DNA of 64,000 bases, taken from contig NZ_VSDO01000002.1 in NCBI RefSeq assembly GCF_008084145.1, positions 806,001 to 870,000 on the forward strand, written 5' to 3'. This document shows, piece by piece, positions 34,350 through 43,194 of the stretch. The DNA is from Paenibacillus faecis (GTDB taxonomy: Bacteria; Bacillota; Bacilli; Paenibacillales; Paenibacillaceae). The notes below the pieces were generated by a model. The model was not told where the DNA came from. It was given only the letters and a program-made list of their open reading frames with translations, and did not search any database. The stretch's first letter is position 1. Each line of letters opens with the position of its first letter. Made by a program: the position numbers and the translations under genes.

Positions 34350-35156
34350 ATGGAGGAGCAAATAAGAGTCGCTGTAGCAGGTGCGGCCGGAAGAATGGGC
34401 AGAGAAGTAGTCAAAATGGTTTTGGAGGATCCGTCGCTTCAGTTGGTGGCGGCCATCGGTCTCAAGAATGAAGGTACCGACGCGGCTGTCCTGGTCGGTA
34501 TGCCCGAGTGCGGGGTACCGATCACCTCGAATCTGGAGCGGGCGCTCACGGAGAGCCGGCCGCACGTCATGGTCGATTTTACGACGCCGGCATCGGTATA
34601 CGACAACACCGAGACGGCCATCCGTCACGGCGTGGCCCCCGTCGTCGGTACGACAGGGTTTACGCCGGAGCAAATCGACCTTCTGGACAAGCAGTGCCGG
34701 GAGAAAGGCATCGGCGGGCTAATCGCCCCGAACTTCTCGATCGGCGCGATCCTGATGATGAAGTTCGCGGCGCAGGCGGCCAAATATTTCCCTCATTTGG
34801 AGATCATCGAATATCACGGCGATCAGAAGCTGGACGCCCCTTCGGGCACGGCGATCAAAACGGCCGAGCTCATCGCGATGAACCGCGAAGAAATGAGACA
34901 GGGGAACCCGCAGGAGGAAGAGACGATCGAGGGATCGAGAGGCGGTTATTATAACGGATTCCGGATTCACAGCGTCCGCCTTCCCGGCGTTTTTGCCCAG
35001 CAGGAAGTCGTGTTCGGCGGCTACGGACAAACGCTCAAGATCCGTCATGATTCCTATGAACGCGCCGGGTATATGCCGGGCGTCAATCTGGCGATCAAGA
35101 AAGTGTTGGAATATCAAGGCATGATTTACGGTTTCGATCATTTTGTGGATGCATAA
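34350..35156 (+). CDS. dapB: 4-Hydroxy-tetrahydrodipicolinate reductase
   Basis: 268 residues. The nucleotide-binding start [18 protein letters not shown] and the active-site segment [15 protein letters not shown] are both clear. The catalytic His and Lys are kept, while the second His of the HH pair found in Escherichia coli is Gly. It makes tetrahydrodipicolinate for lysine, peptidoglycan and the spore dipicolinate branch. AUG follows GTGGGGGATC. Confidence 0.95.
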   Translation: MEEQIRVAVAGAAGRMGREVVKMVLEDPSLQLVAAIGLKNEGTDAAVLVGMPECGVPITSNLERALTESRPHVMVDFTTPASVYDNTETAIRHGVAPVVGTTGFTPEQIDLLDKQCREKGIGGLIAPNFSIGAILMMKFAAQAAKYFPHLEIIEYHGDQKLDAPSGTAIKTAELIAMNREEMRQGNPQEEETIEGSRGGYYNGFRIHSVRLPGVFAQQEVVFGGYGQTLKIRHDSYERAGYMPGVNLAIKKVLEYQGMIYGFDHFVDA

Positions 35157-35167
35157 GGGGTGTAAAT

Positions 35168-35590
35168 ATGTTGAACATTGCATTTATTGCGCACGACCGG
35201 AAGAAAGAAGACATCGTTAATTTTGTCATTGCGTACGAGCATGTATTCAAGGATAAGAAACTATATTCCACGGGAACGACGGGAACCCGAATCATGGAAG
35301 CGACAAGCTTGAAGATTCACCGCTTCCTCTCGGGTCCGTTGGGAGGGGATCAACAGATCGGCTCGCTGATTGCCCAAAACGAGATGGATCTCGTTCTGTT
35401 CTTCCGCGATCCGTTGATGGCTCAGCCCCATGAACCCGATATTACCGCGCTGCTACGCCTGTGCGATGTGCACGGCATCCCTGTCGCGACCAATCTGGCG
35501 ACGGCGGAGATTCTGGTCCGCGCGCTGGACCGCGGCGATTTTGCCTGGAGAGAACTGGTGGAATTGAACAAGCCGGGGTTGGGCCAATGA
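35168..35590 (+). CDS. mgsA: Methylglyoxal synthase
   Basis: 140 residues. [34 protein letters not shown] and [15 protein letters not shown] match the phosphate-binding and catalytic Asp regions. It turns dihydroxyacetone phosphate into methylglyoxal. The next genes make bacillithiol, the thiol used in methylglyoxal detoxification, and mgsA overlaps bshB1 by four bases, so production and protection are encoded together. Confidence 0.95.
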   Translation: MLNIAFIAHDRKKEDIVNFVIAYEHVFKDKKLYSTGTTGTRIMEATSLKIHRFLSGPLGGDQQIGSLIAQNEMDLVLFFRDPLMAQPHEPDITALLRLCDVHGIPVATNLATAEILVRALDRGDFAWRELVELNKPGLGQ

Positions 35591-36294
35591 ATTTGGATAT
35601 CCTGATTTTCGGCGCGCATGCCGACGATGCGGAGATCGGCATGGCCGGGACGATCGCCAAGCAGGTTGCCGCGGGGTATAAGGTAGGGCTTTGCGACTTG
35701 ACCCGGGCCGAGCTGTCCTCCAATGGAAACGTCGAACTTCGATTGCAGGAAGCCGATGCGGCGTCCCGCGTGCTCGGCGTATCCCGGCGCATCAATTTGG
35801 GCCTGCCCGACCGCGGGTTAAGCGGAACCCCGGAGCAAATCGTCGCGGTGACGGAAGTGATCCGGGAATACGCGCCCCAAGTGATTTTTGCCCCTTACTG
35901 GGAAGATCGCCATCCGGATCATGTCGCTTGCAGCAAATTGGTGGAGGAGGCGGCTTTTAACGCCAAGCTTCGCCGATATATGCCCGACAAACCGGCCGTG
36001 TCCGCACCGGAATTGTATTATTATTTTATTAACGATTGGAAAACTCCGGATCTGCTCTTGGATGTTACGGATTTTTACCCCGTCAAGGAAGAGGCCCTGG
36101 GGTGCTATAAATCCCAATTCGGACAAGCTGTAGGCGACGAAGATATCGCTCCGACGCCCCTTAACCAGGGGTATGTCGAACGGGTGAAGGCCAGGGACGC
36201 GCTGCTCGGCCAGCGCAGACTCATCCCGTATGCGGAAGGATTTGCGGTAAAAACACCCTATCTGGTTCACCTATTCGGATCTGCCCGAACATAG
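35587..36294 (+). CDS. bshB1: Bacillithiol biosynthesis deacetylase BshB1
   Basis: 235 residues, PIG-L/LmbE family zinc deacetylase. Metal ligands are in [17 protein letters not shown] (HxxD) and [12 protein letters not shown]. It removes the acetyl group of N-acetylglucosaminyl malate. The ATG at 35587 overlaps the mgsA stop. Confidence 0.93.
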   Translation: MNLDILIFGAHADDAEIGMAGTIAKQVAAGYKVGLCDLTRAELSSNGNVELRLQEADAASRVLGVSRRINLGLPDRGLSGTPEQIVAVTEVIREYAPQVIFAPYWEDRHPDHVACSKLVEEAAFNAKLRRYMPDKPAVSAPELYYYFINDWKTPDLLLDVTDFYPVKEEALGCYKSQFGQAVGDEDIAPTPLNQGYVERVKARDALLGQRRLIPYAEGFAVKTPYLVHLFGSART

Positions 36295-36333
36295 ATTAGA
36301 AACAGAACGGTTTGAAAAGGAGGCCCCCGCCAG

Positions 36334-37494
36334 ATGGATTCATTTTTGAAAATCGGAATTACCTGCTACCCTTCGTTGGGAGGTTCGGGGGTTGTTGCAA
36401 CCGAGCTGGGCAAACTGCTTGCGGAAAAGGGTCATGAAGTTCATTTCATCTCCCATAGTGTCCCTTTCCGGCTGGGCAGTTTCCATAAGAACATTAAATA
36501 CCATGAGGTAGACGTCAGCGATTACTATGTGTTCCGGTACCCGCCGTACGATCTTTCGCTGGCGACAAAAATGGCCCAAGTTGCCAAAGCGCAGAACCTC
36601 GACGTGCTGCATGTTCATTATGCGGTGCCGCATGCGGTTTGCGCTTTTTTGGCCAAACAGATGGTGGGAGACAAGCTGAAGATCGTGACGACGCTGCACG
36701 GTACCGATATTACGGTGTTGGCCCAAGACGAATCGTTGAAGGATTTGATCCGTCTCGCCATCAACGAGAGCGACGCCGTAACGAGCGTGTCCCGCGATTT
36801 GATGCGCGAAACACGCGAGGTATTGGATATTACCCGCGACATCGACCTGACCTACAATTTCGTGGATGAAAGAGTATACTATCCGCGGGAATGCTGTGAT
36901 TGCAAAGCGGATTTTGCCGATCCGGGGGAAAAGGTGCTGATGCACATTTCCAATTTCCGGCCGGTGAAACGGGTCAGCGACGTGGTGGACGTATTCGAGA
37001 TGGTCAACCGGAAGGTCCCTTCCAAGCTGCTCTTTGTCGGCGAAGGGCCGGATCTGCCGAAGATCCAGTGGAAGATCAAGGAAATGGGGCTCGAAGACCG
37101 CGTCCATTTCCTCGGGAAACAGGATGATATCGCCCAGGTGATTTCCATGGCGGACATCCTGCTGCTGCCGTCGGAAAAAGAGAGTTTCGGCCTTGTGGCT
37201 CTGGAGGCGATGGCTTGCGGCGTTCCGACCGTCGGCTCGATCGCCGGCGGGATTCCCGAGCTCGTCGCTCATGGGGAGACCGGGTTTCTGGCGCCGATCG
37301 GCGATACCCGCCTGATGGCGGATTACTGCATCTCCCTATTGACGGATGACGAGCTTACGAGCAGGGTACGCGAAGCCTGCTTGCAGCGGGCCAAAACGGA
37401 ATTCAGCAGCGACATCATTACGGCGGCCTACGAAGCGATTTATTATCGCGTGTTGAATCGCAAGCTGCCCCGCTTAAAACCCGCCTGCGGATAA
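36334..37494 (+). CDS. bshA: Bacillithiol biosynthesis glycosyltransferase BshA
   Basis: 386 residues, GT4 family. N-domain loop YPSLGGSGVVATELGKLLAE, and C-domain donor site EKESFGLVALEAMACGVPTV. It joins GlcNAc to L-malate, the first step of bacillithiol synthesis. AAAAGGAGG lies 13 bases before the ATG. The last gene needed for bacillithiol, bshC, is not in the window. Confidence 0.95.
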   Translation: MDSFLKIGITCYPSLGGSGVVATELGKLLAEKGHEVHFISHSVPFRLGSFHKNIKYHEVDVSDYYVFRYPPYDLSLATKMAQVAKAQNLDVLHVHYAVPHAVCAFLAKQMVGDKLKIVTTLHGTDITVLAQDESLKDLIRLAINESDAVTSVSRDLMRETREVLDITRDIDLTYNFVDERVYYPRECCDCKADFADPGEKVLMHISNFRPVKRVSDVVDVFEMVNRKVPSKLLFVGEGPDLPKIQWKIKEMGLEDRVHFLGKQDDIAQVISMADILLLPSEKESFGLVALEAMACGVPTVGSIAGGIPELVAHGETGFLAPIGDTRLMADYCISLLTDDELTSRVREACLQRAKTEFSSDIITAAYEAIYYRVLNRKLPRLKPACG

Positions 37495-37551
37495 GCGATT
37501 GTAAAGCGGAGACGGAACCGAAATTGCTGCCGTATGGAGGTTTGTGCAGAA

Positions 37552-38880
37552 ATGAGTTTTTGGAGATTGGTTCCCCCCCTGATGCAACGTCAGGGGGAAT
37601 ACGTGCTTAAACGGCTGCAGGAACACGGGCATCAAGCCTACTTCGTCGGAGGATGCGTGCGCGACGAAATCATGGGCCGGCCGGTGCATGACATGGATAT
37701 AGCTACCTCGGCAAGACCGGAGCAAGTGATCGACATGTTCGAGCACACCGTGCCGACGGGGCTTCAGCATGGCACGGTTACCGTAGTGGCCGAACGGGAA
37801 ATGTTCGAAGTGACGACCTTCCGCAAGGAGGCGGACTACGAAGATCACCGTCACCCGACCCGGGTGGAATTCGTGGACGGGCTGCTGGAGGATTTGCGCC
37901 GGAGGGACTTTACGATGAACGCGATCGCCGGCGATGCGGGTGGAAATCTGATCGATCCCTTTGACGGAAAGCGAGACATCGAGGCACGAATTCTCCGCTG
38001 CGTGGGAAACGCCGACGAGAGGTTCGACGAGGACGCGCTGCGGATGATGCGGGCGATTCGATTCGCTTCCGTCTTCGGATTCCGCCCGGTCAAAAGCTTG
38101 TGGAAGGCGCTAAAGTTCAGCCGATCCAAAATTTCGTTCATCGCCATCGAACGGATTCGGGTGGAGTTCGAAAAGATGCTGCTTGGGCCCGATCCGCTGC
38201 GCGGACTGGCTCTACTGCAGCGAAGCGGTCTACTCCCTTATATCAAGGCCCCGGTGCCGTCCGCCGCGCTCCGTCCGCTTGCCGGAGAAGCGGCGTTAAC
38301 GGCGATGAGGACGCTGGCCGCGGTGCCGCCGGAAGAGTTTCCCGAACTTAGGTACGCCTTGCTTTTGCAAGGGATCGGCGTCGGGGGCGATGAGGCCGCC
38401 GATCTGATGAAGCGGTGGACGTTTCCGAACGCCATCGCCCAGCGGACCGCCGATCTGATCCGGTTTGACGAGCTATGGAAGAACCGGAGAGCCGAAGCGG
38501 GCGGAAGCGGCCCGCTTAGGAAACAGTGGGTTGAGCTCCAGCTCCGCTTTGGCAAACAAATGGCGGCGCTATGGCTGAAGCGGGAGCGAACCAGGCTGGC
38601 CGTGGAGTTTACGGAAGACCCGGACAAGCTGCAGGCGGAGCTGGAGCTTATGAAGCAATCCGAAGCCCGCTGGCATGAGGAGGTCCCGGTTCACACGCTC
38701 AAGGAGCTGGCCATCCGCGGCGAGGACGTCATTCGAAGCATGGGCAGGAAAGGCGGACCGTGGCTCGGAATGCTGATGGGCCGGCTTCTGTTCCTGGTCG
38801 CCTCGGGGGAGTTAGCCAATGAGCGGGAAATCTTGCTGGAGCAAGCGAAAGTAGTGGTGAATGAAGATGGAACATCCTAA
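37552..38880 (+). CDS. cca: CCA-adding tRNA nucleotidyltransferase
   Basis: 442 residues, class II. The polymerase motif reads VGGCVRDEIMGRPVHDMDIA, with catalytic Asp pair, followed by RRRDFTMNAIAGD and the template-forming DEDALRMMRAIRFA. It adds or repairs the CCA end of tRNAs. ATG 37552 is preferred because GGAGG lies 12 bases upstream, inside the codons of an earlier ATG. It overlaps birA by 20 bases. Confidence 0.95.
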   Translation: MSFWRLVPPLMQRQGEYVLKRLQEHGHQAYFVGGCVRDEIMGRPVHDMDIATSARPEQVIDMFEHTVPTGLQHGTVTVVAEREMFEVTTFRKEADYEDHRHPTRVEFVDGLLEDLRRRDFTMNAIAGDAGGNLIDPFDGKRDIEARILRCVGNADERFDEDALRMMRAIRFASVFGFRPVKSLWKALKFSRSKISFIAIERIRVEFEKMLLGPDPLRGLALLQRSGLLPYIKAPVPSAALRPLAGEAALTAMRTLAAVPPEEFPELRYALLLQGIGVGGDEAADLMKRWTFPNAIAQRTADLIRFDELWKNRRAEAGGSGPLRKQWVELQLRFGKQMAALWLKRERTRLAVEFTEDPDKLQAELELMKQSEARWHEEVPVHTLKELAIRGEDVIRSMGRKGGPWLGMLMGRLLFLVASGELANEREILLEQAKVVVNEDGTS

Positions 38881-39838
38881 GTTGTTGGAGATATTCCGGC
38901 AAAACGAAGGGAAATACCTGTCGGGGGAAGAGATCAGCAAGCGGCTGTCGATCAGCCGTACGGCGGTGTGGAAACAGATTAACAAGCTGCGCGAGGAAGG
39001 CTTTGAGTTCGAAGCCGTCTCCCGCAAGGGTTACCGTTTAATCCACTCGCCGGATAAGCTCGAACCGCAAGCGGTACTGCAGGGCTTGCGCACCCGGTCT
39101 TTCGGCCGCAGCCTAAAGATCGTGGAGGTTACAACCTCCACCCAGGAGGAGGTGCGGCTGCTTGCGGAACAGGGGACGCCCTCGGGTGCGCTCGTCCTCG
39201 CCGAGGAACAGACGGGAGGCAGGGGCCGACAGGGCCGCAAATGGTTCTCGCCGCCGCGTAAAGGCGTGTGGATGAGCTTGCTTCTGCGGCCGGAACGGCC
39301 GCTTTCTTTCGCCCCTCAGCTGACGCTGCTTATCGCGGTGGCGGTCTGCCGGGCGATCCGGAAAACAAGCGGCGTGGATGCGGGCATTAAATGGCCTAAC
39401 GACCTGCTCGTGCAGGGCAAAAAAGTATGCGGCATTCTTGTGGAATCCGTCAGCGAAGATGAGCGGATTCGTTATTGCATCGCAGGGATCGGCATCGATG
39501 TGAATGTCGAGGCCCATGAGCTGCCCGCCGATTTGCAGGCGGTAGCGACCTCGTTGAAGATCGAAAGCGGCAGGAACCAGGATCGGGTTGCCTTGATCAC
39601 GGCCGTCATGAATGAGCTGGAGGATTTGTACACCCTTTATGAGCAGGAAGGCTTTACGCCGATCAAACATCTCTGGGAGGCGCTGTCGGTTACGCTCGGA
39701 AAACGGGTGGCGGTAAAGACGCCCCAAGGGGAGATTTCGGGCGTGGCCGATGCTTTGGACGAGTCCGGTGCGCTGATTCTTTTGGATGACAAAGGGATGC
39801 CTTTTCCGCTTTTTTCCGGGGAAGTCCATCTTGCCTGA
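38861..39838 (+). CDS. birA: Biotin-protein ligase / biotin repressor BirA
   Basis: 325 residues. An N-terminal winged helix (LSGEEISKRLSISRTAVWKQ) comes first, then the ligase domain with TSTQEEVRLLAEQG, the biotinyl-AMP loop GGRGRQGRKWFSPP and the KWPNDLLVQGKKVCGIL segment. A C-terminal SH3-like domain follows. The helix-turn-helix means it can act as transcriptional repressor as well as enzyme. A second in-frame ATG stands at 38867. A BioR/BirA operator was not searched for outside the window. Confidence 0.95.
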   Translation: MKMEHPKLLEIFRQNEGKYLSGEEISKRLSISRTAVWKQINKLREEGFEFEAVSRKGYRLIHSPDKLEPQAVLQGLRTRSFGRSLKIVEVTTSTQEEVRLLAEQGTPSGALVLAEEQTGGRGRQGRKWFSPPRKGVWMSLLLRPERPLSFAPQLTLLIAVAVCRAIRKTSGVDAGIKWPNDLLVQGKKVCGILVESVSEDERIRYCIAGIGIDVNVEAHELPADLQAVATSLKIESGRNQDRVALITAVMNELEDLYTLYEQEGFTPIKHLWEALSVTLGKRVAVKTPQGEISGVADALDESGALILLDDKGMPFPLFSGEVHLA

Positions 39839-39857
39839 TGAAAAATGTAACGCAATT

Positions 39858-39866
39858 TGTTATACT
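39858..39866 (+). promoter_or_regulatory. Extended -10 promoter upstream of panB
   Basis: TGTTATACT, an extended -10 element, lies 20 bases after the birA stop. No clear -35 box. Confidence 0.55.
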
Positions 39867-39868
39867 GT

Positions 39869-40059
39869 CCTCATGAGGCGATATCGAGGTTTCGAATTGC
39901 ACTCATGAGGGCACAATACAGCTGCATGAACATTTAGGGTTCCACAAATGACGTTGGATTCTGCTCTGAGCCGAAGAGGACCGAGACAGAAAGAACGAGC
40001 GCTAGTGACTCTTCTTTGGATTTCGGACCTTTTTAGTGCGTAAACTAAAAGGTTTTTTT
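39869..40059 (+). promoter_or_regulatory. Structured panB leader with terminator (possible pan motif)
   Basis: A transcript from the extended -10 promoter would begin with a perfect 9-bp stem CCTCATGAG (39869-39877) / CTCATGAGG (39902-39910), with an inner imperfect stem (CGA/TCG). It continues with 110 bases of further pairing potential (GGTTCC near 39938, GGACC near 39978) and ends in an intrinsic terminator at 40027-40059, 57 bases before panB. A leader of this form is expected of a riboswitch-like attenuator. The known pan motif occurs upstream of panB in Bacillota; match to its consensus was not verified. Confidence 0.55.
40027..40059 (+). terminator. Terminator within the panB leader
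   Basis: ACCTTTTTAGT pairs with ACTAAAAGGT (one bulged T) around a GCGTAA loop, followed by seven T. Confidence 0.8.
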
Positions 40060-40115
40060 GTCGTGCCATCCTGCGCGATGTGACGAACGGGAAACCGGAG
40101 GAGATGGGGAAAACC

Positions 40116-40985
40116 ATGGCAGTGAAGCAAGCTTTAAACATTGTGAAGTTGAAAAAAATGAAGCAGGAAGGCCAGCCGATCACCATGATCACCGCTTATG
40201 ATTATCCATCGGCCAAACTGGCCGAGGAGGCGGGGATCGATGTGCTGCTGATCGGGGATTCGCTCGGCAATGTCGTACTCGGTTACGACTCGACGATTCC
40301 CGTGACGACGGAGGATATCGTCTACCATACCAGGGCCGTAGCCCGCGGTGCGCAGCACACGTTTATCGTGGCCGACCTGCCTTTTATGACATATCACGGC
40401 GGTATTGACGAGACGCTGCGAACGGTGCGGCGGATTATGCAGGAGGGCCATGCCCACGCCGTAAAGATGGAAGGTGGCGCCGAGATCGCGGATACGGTCC
40501 GTGCGATCGTCCAAGCCGGCGTGCCGGTGCTGGGGCATATCGGTCTGACGCCGCAGTCCGTTAATCAGATCGGCGGGTACCGCGTCCAGGGGAAGGACGA
40601 ACGGGATGCCAGACGGTTGCTGGCCGATGCCAAAGCGCTGGAGCAAGCCGGCGTGTTCGGGATCGTCCTGGAACTTGTGACGGAAGAGGTGGCCGGAGCG
40701 ATCACGTCCGAAATCGGCGTGCCTACCATCGGAATCGGCGCCGGACGGAAGGTGGACGGCCAGGTGCTGGTCTTTCACGATGTGCTGAAATATGACCCCG
40801 ATTACCGCGAGAAGCGCTTCGTCAAAACGTACGCGGATATCGGATCGGAGATTCGAAAAGGGATCGCCGCTTACGTAAATGAAGTGAAGGATCGCGCTTT
40901 TCCGGCGGAGCGGCATGTGTTCGCCGCCGAGGAAGGCGTACTCGAAAGTCTATACGGTCCGGGAAAGGCGGGTTCGCGGTCATGA
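40116..40985 (+). CDS. panB: 3-Methyl-2-oxobutanoate hydroxymethyltransferase
   Basis: 289 residues. Magnesium and substrate residues lie in LLIGDSLGNVVLGYDST, VADLPFMTYHG and AVKMEGGAEIAD. The start at 40116 follows GGAGGAG at about 12 bases; an in-frame ATG at 40104 touches that site. It makes ketopantoate, the first step of pantothenate synthesis. Expression is probably controlled by the leader at 39869-40059. It overlaps panC (ATGA). Confidence 0.95.
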   Translation: MAVKQALNIVKLKKMKQEGQPITMITAYDYPSAKLAEEAGIDVLLIGDSLGNVVLGYDSTIPVTTEDIVYHTRAVARGAQHTFIVADLPFMTYHGGIDETLRTVRRIMQEGHAHAVKMEGGAEIADTVRAIVQAGVPVLGHIGLTPQSVNQIGGYRVQGKDERDARRLLADAKALEQAGVFGIVLELVTEEVAGAITSEIGVPTIGIGAGRKVDGQVLVFHDVLKYDPDYREKRFVKTYADIGSEIRKGIAAYVNEVKDRAFPAERHVFAAEEGVLESLYGPGKAGSRS

Positions 40986-41893
40986 AAGTGTTTCGAAACA
41001 TCGGCGAGTTGACCCGCTTTCTGGGCGAAGAGCGTTTTGAAGCGGCGGTAAGGGAAGGCAAAAAGATCAAAACCGGCTTCGTGCCCACGATGGGGTACCT
41101 GCATGAAGGCCACGCCAGCCTGCTACGGAGGGCACGCGGAGAGAATGACCTGGTCGTGCTGAGCATCTTCGTCAACCCGATCCAGTTTGGGCCGAACGAG
41201 GATTTCGAACGTTATCCCCGTAACGAGAAACAGGATTTAGCCTTGGCTGAACGCGAGGGCGTGGACGCGGTGTTTCTGCCTTCGGTGGAAGAGATGTATC
41301 CTAAGCCTACCCGTACGAAAATCAAGGTGGAAGGGTTGACCGACACGCTGTGCGGCGCCTCCCGGCCGGGCCATTTCGACGGAGTCACCACGGTAGTGGG
41401 GAAATTGCTGCATATCGTCCAGCCGGACCGGGCCTATTTCGGACAGAAAGACGCCCAGCAGGCCGCCGTTGTAGCGCAGATGGTGGAGGATTTGAATTTT
41501 CCCGTCCGCATCGTGCCGTGCCCGATTATCCGGGAAAACGACGGTTTGGCGCTGAGCTCCCGGAATGTTTATTTGAGCCCGGAGGAGCGCCGGGCGGCGT
41601 TGGTTCTTTCCAAAAGCCTGCTCAAGCTTCAGGCTGAAGTGGAAGCCGGAGAGCGAAAGACCGCCGCGGAAGCCCAAAGGGCTATCGTCCTGGCGATCGA
41701 GGCCGAGCCGCTTGCCTCCATCGATTATGTGGAGATTGTCCGTTTTCCGTCATTGGAACCGCTGGAAGGCGGGGCCGACCTTGGAGAAACCGCGGAGCGG
41801 GAAGGCGTACTTGTTGCGCTGGCGGTGAAATTCGGCAAAACGCGCTTGATCGACAACGTGATTTTTATGAATAAGGGGGAGCAGAATGTTTAG
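40982..41893 (+). CDS. panC: Pantothenate synthetase
   Basis: 303 residues. The ATP HIGH-like motif is in [16 protein letters not shown], followed by [15 protein letters not shown] and [15 protein letters not shown]. It joins pantoate with beta-alanine. It overlaps panB by four and panD by eight bases, so the three are one coupled unit. Confidence 0.96.
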   Translation: MKVFRNIGELTRFLGEERFEAAVREGKKIKTGFVPTMGYLHEGHASLLRRARGENDLVVLSIFVNPIQFGPNEDFERYPRNEKQDLALAEREGVDAVFLPSVEEMYPKPTRTKIKVEGLTDTLCGASRPGHFDGVTTVVGKLLHIVQPDRAYFGQKDAQQAAVVAQMVEDLNFPVRIVPCPIIRENDGLALSSRNVYLSPEERRAALVLSKSLLKLQAEVEAGERKTAAEAQRAIVLAIEAEPLASIDYVEIVRFPSLEPLEGGADLGETAEREGVLVALAVKFGKTRLIDNVIFMNKGEQNV

Positions 41894-42269
41894 AACGATG
41901 ATGAAGTCGAAGATCCACCGGGCCACCGTAACGGAGGCCAATCTGAATTATGTGGGCAGCATCACGATCGATGAGGATCTTATGGAATCGGCCGATCTCC
42001 TTGAGAACGAAAAGGTGCAGATCGTTAATAACAATAACGGCGCTCGTTTGGAAACCTATGTTATCCCGGGGCCGCGCGGCAGCGGGGTCATTTGCCTGAA
42101 CGGCGCGGCGGCCCGTCTGGTCCAGCCGGGAGACCAGGTGATCATCATTTCCTATGCGATGCTGTCGGCCGAAGAAGTACGGAGCCATAAGCCTACCGTC
42201 GTGTTTGTCGACCAGAACAACCGGCCCGTCGAGAAAGCGAACCAGGAACTGCACGCCACGGTACGATAA
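41886..42269 (+). CDS. panD: Aspartate 1-decarboxylase
   Basis: 127 residues. The self-cleavage site Gly-Ser is in [12 protein letters not shown]; the serine becomes the pyruvoyl cofactor. It supplies beta-alanine to PanC. Length and motif are those of the bacterial pyruvoyl family. Confidence 0.96.
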   Translation: MFRTMMKSKIHRATVTEANLNYVGSITIDEDLMESADLLENEKVQIVNNNNGARLETYVIPGPRGSGVICLNGAAARLVQPGDQVIIISYAMLSAEEVRSHKPTVVFVDQNNRPVEKANQELHATVR

Positions 42270-42378
42270 ACGTTTGTAGTCCGCAAGCAATTAATCCCTT
42301 CGGGAATGAAATGTCCGCCTTCAACAAAAAATGAACGTAAGGCTCGCACTGACTTCATTTCGTTAGGGGTGGATGGTG

Positions 42379-43011
42379 ATGATGTTTCAGCACATGTTTG
42401 CGGAAATGAATGAGATGTTGGATGAGGTTATTCAATTTTATCCAATCGCCCATGGCACCCAGAAACAGGATTTGGCCAAGAAGTGGAATTTGCTTCAACA
42501 GATGAGCGACTTAATTATTGAAGAGTGGCTGAATTTTGAAGAGAAAATGGGCGTATTCCGGCAGAGCTCCGCGAGTCCCCAAGGGAGTTCGGCCGCCAAC
42601 CTGCCCGAATTGGATTGCGACGCGTTTGTCAAAGGACAGGGGTATTACAAACTTATGATGTTCCCGCAGGCGCTTGCCCAGTTTAAGGAGGCCTTGGAGC
42701 AATTTCCGGACAGTCCCTCGGCGCGCACGTATCTGGCGATGTGTCATATGCATCTGGAGGAAATGGACGAAGCCATCCCGCACTTTTGGCGCGTGCTTGA
42801 AGGCACGGAAAATAAACGGCTCCGGTCGATTATTTACAATGCTCTGGGCTGCATTGAGGCCCAAAGAGGCGGGCGCGCCAAAGCCAAGGAATATTTTACC
42901 TTGGCGCACTATCATGACCCTTCGCTGGCCGAACCGCTGTCGAACCTGGAAGCCTGCATGCGGAGCACCGGGAAACTGAAATACGGCAATGAACTGACCT
43001 CCCTGCTTTAA
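42379..43011 (+). CDS. Tetratricopeptide-repeat protein
   Basis: 210 residues. ATG codons at 42373, 42379 and 42382 are in frame; AGGGG at 42365 suits 42379. The N-terminal 60 residues are helical (MLDEVIQFYPIAHGTQKQD); the rest forms about three TPR units (KLMMFPQALAQFKEALEQFP, YLAMCHMHLEEMDEAIPHF, GGRAKAKEYFTLAHYHDP). No membrane segment. It stands alone between panD and dinG; function unknown. Confidence 0.82.
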   Translation: MMFQHMFAEMNEMLDEVIQFYPIAHGTQKQDLAKKWNLLQQMSDLIIEEWLNFEEKMGVFRQSSASPQGSSAANLPELDCDAFVKGQGYYKLMMFPQALAQFKEALEQFPDSPSARTYLAMCHMHLEEMDEAIPHFWRVLEGTENKRLRSIIYNALGCIEAQRGGRAKAKEYFTLAHYHDPSLAEPLSNLEACMRSTGKLKYGNELTSLL

Positions 43012-43194
43012 ACAAGGAACTGATTCGGATTTATCCTATTTTGATCCATTTGGAAGAAACGGTGTGTCCCAAAATCGCGGGAGACATCGTTTTTTTTCTG
43101 GAGGGGGGCCTTTGGAGCGCTTCACACAATTTTCAAATCGGGCCACTTCTGTTATGCTGTAAAAGAGACTGGAACGAAAGGGACTTAGGAATCA

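Noticed and set aside
39930..39990. ykkC/guanidine-type riboswitch in the panB leader
   Set aside because: AGGGTTCC and GGACCGAGA look similar to ykkC segments, but the conserved 3' part of that class is absent.
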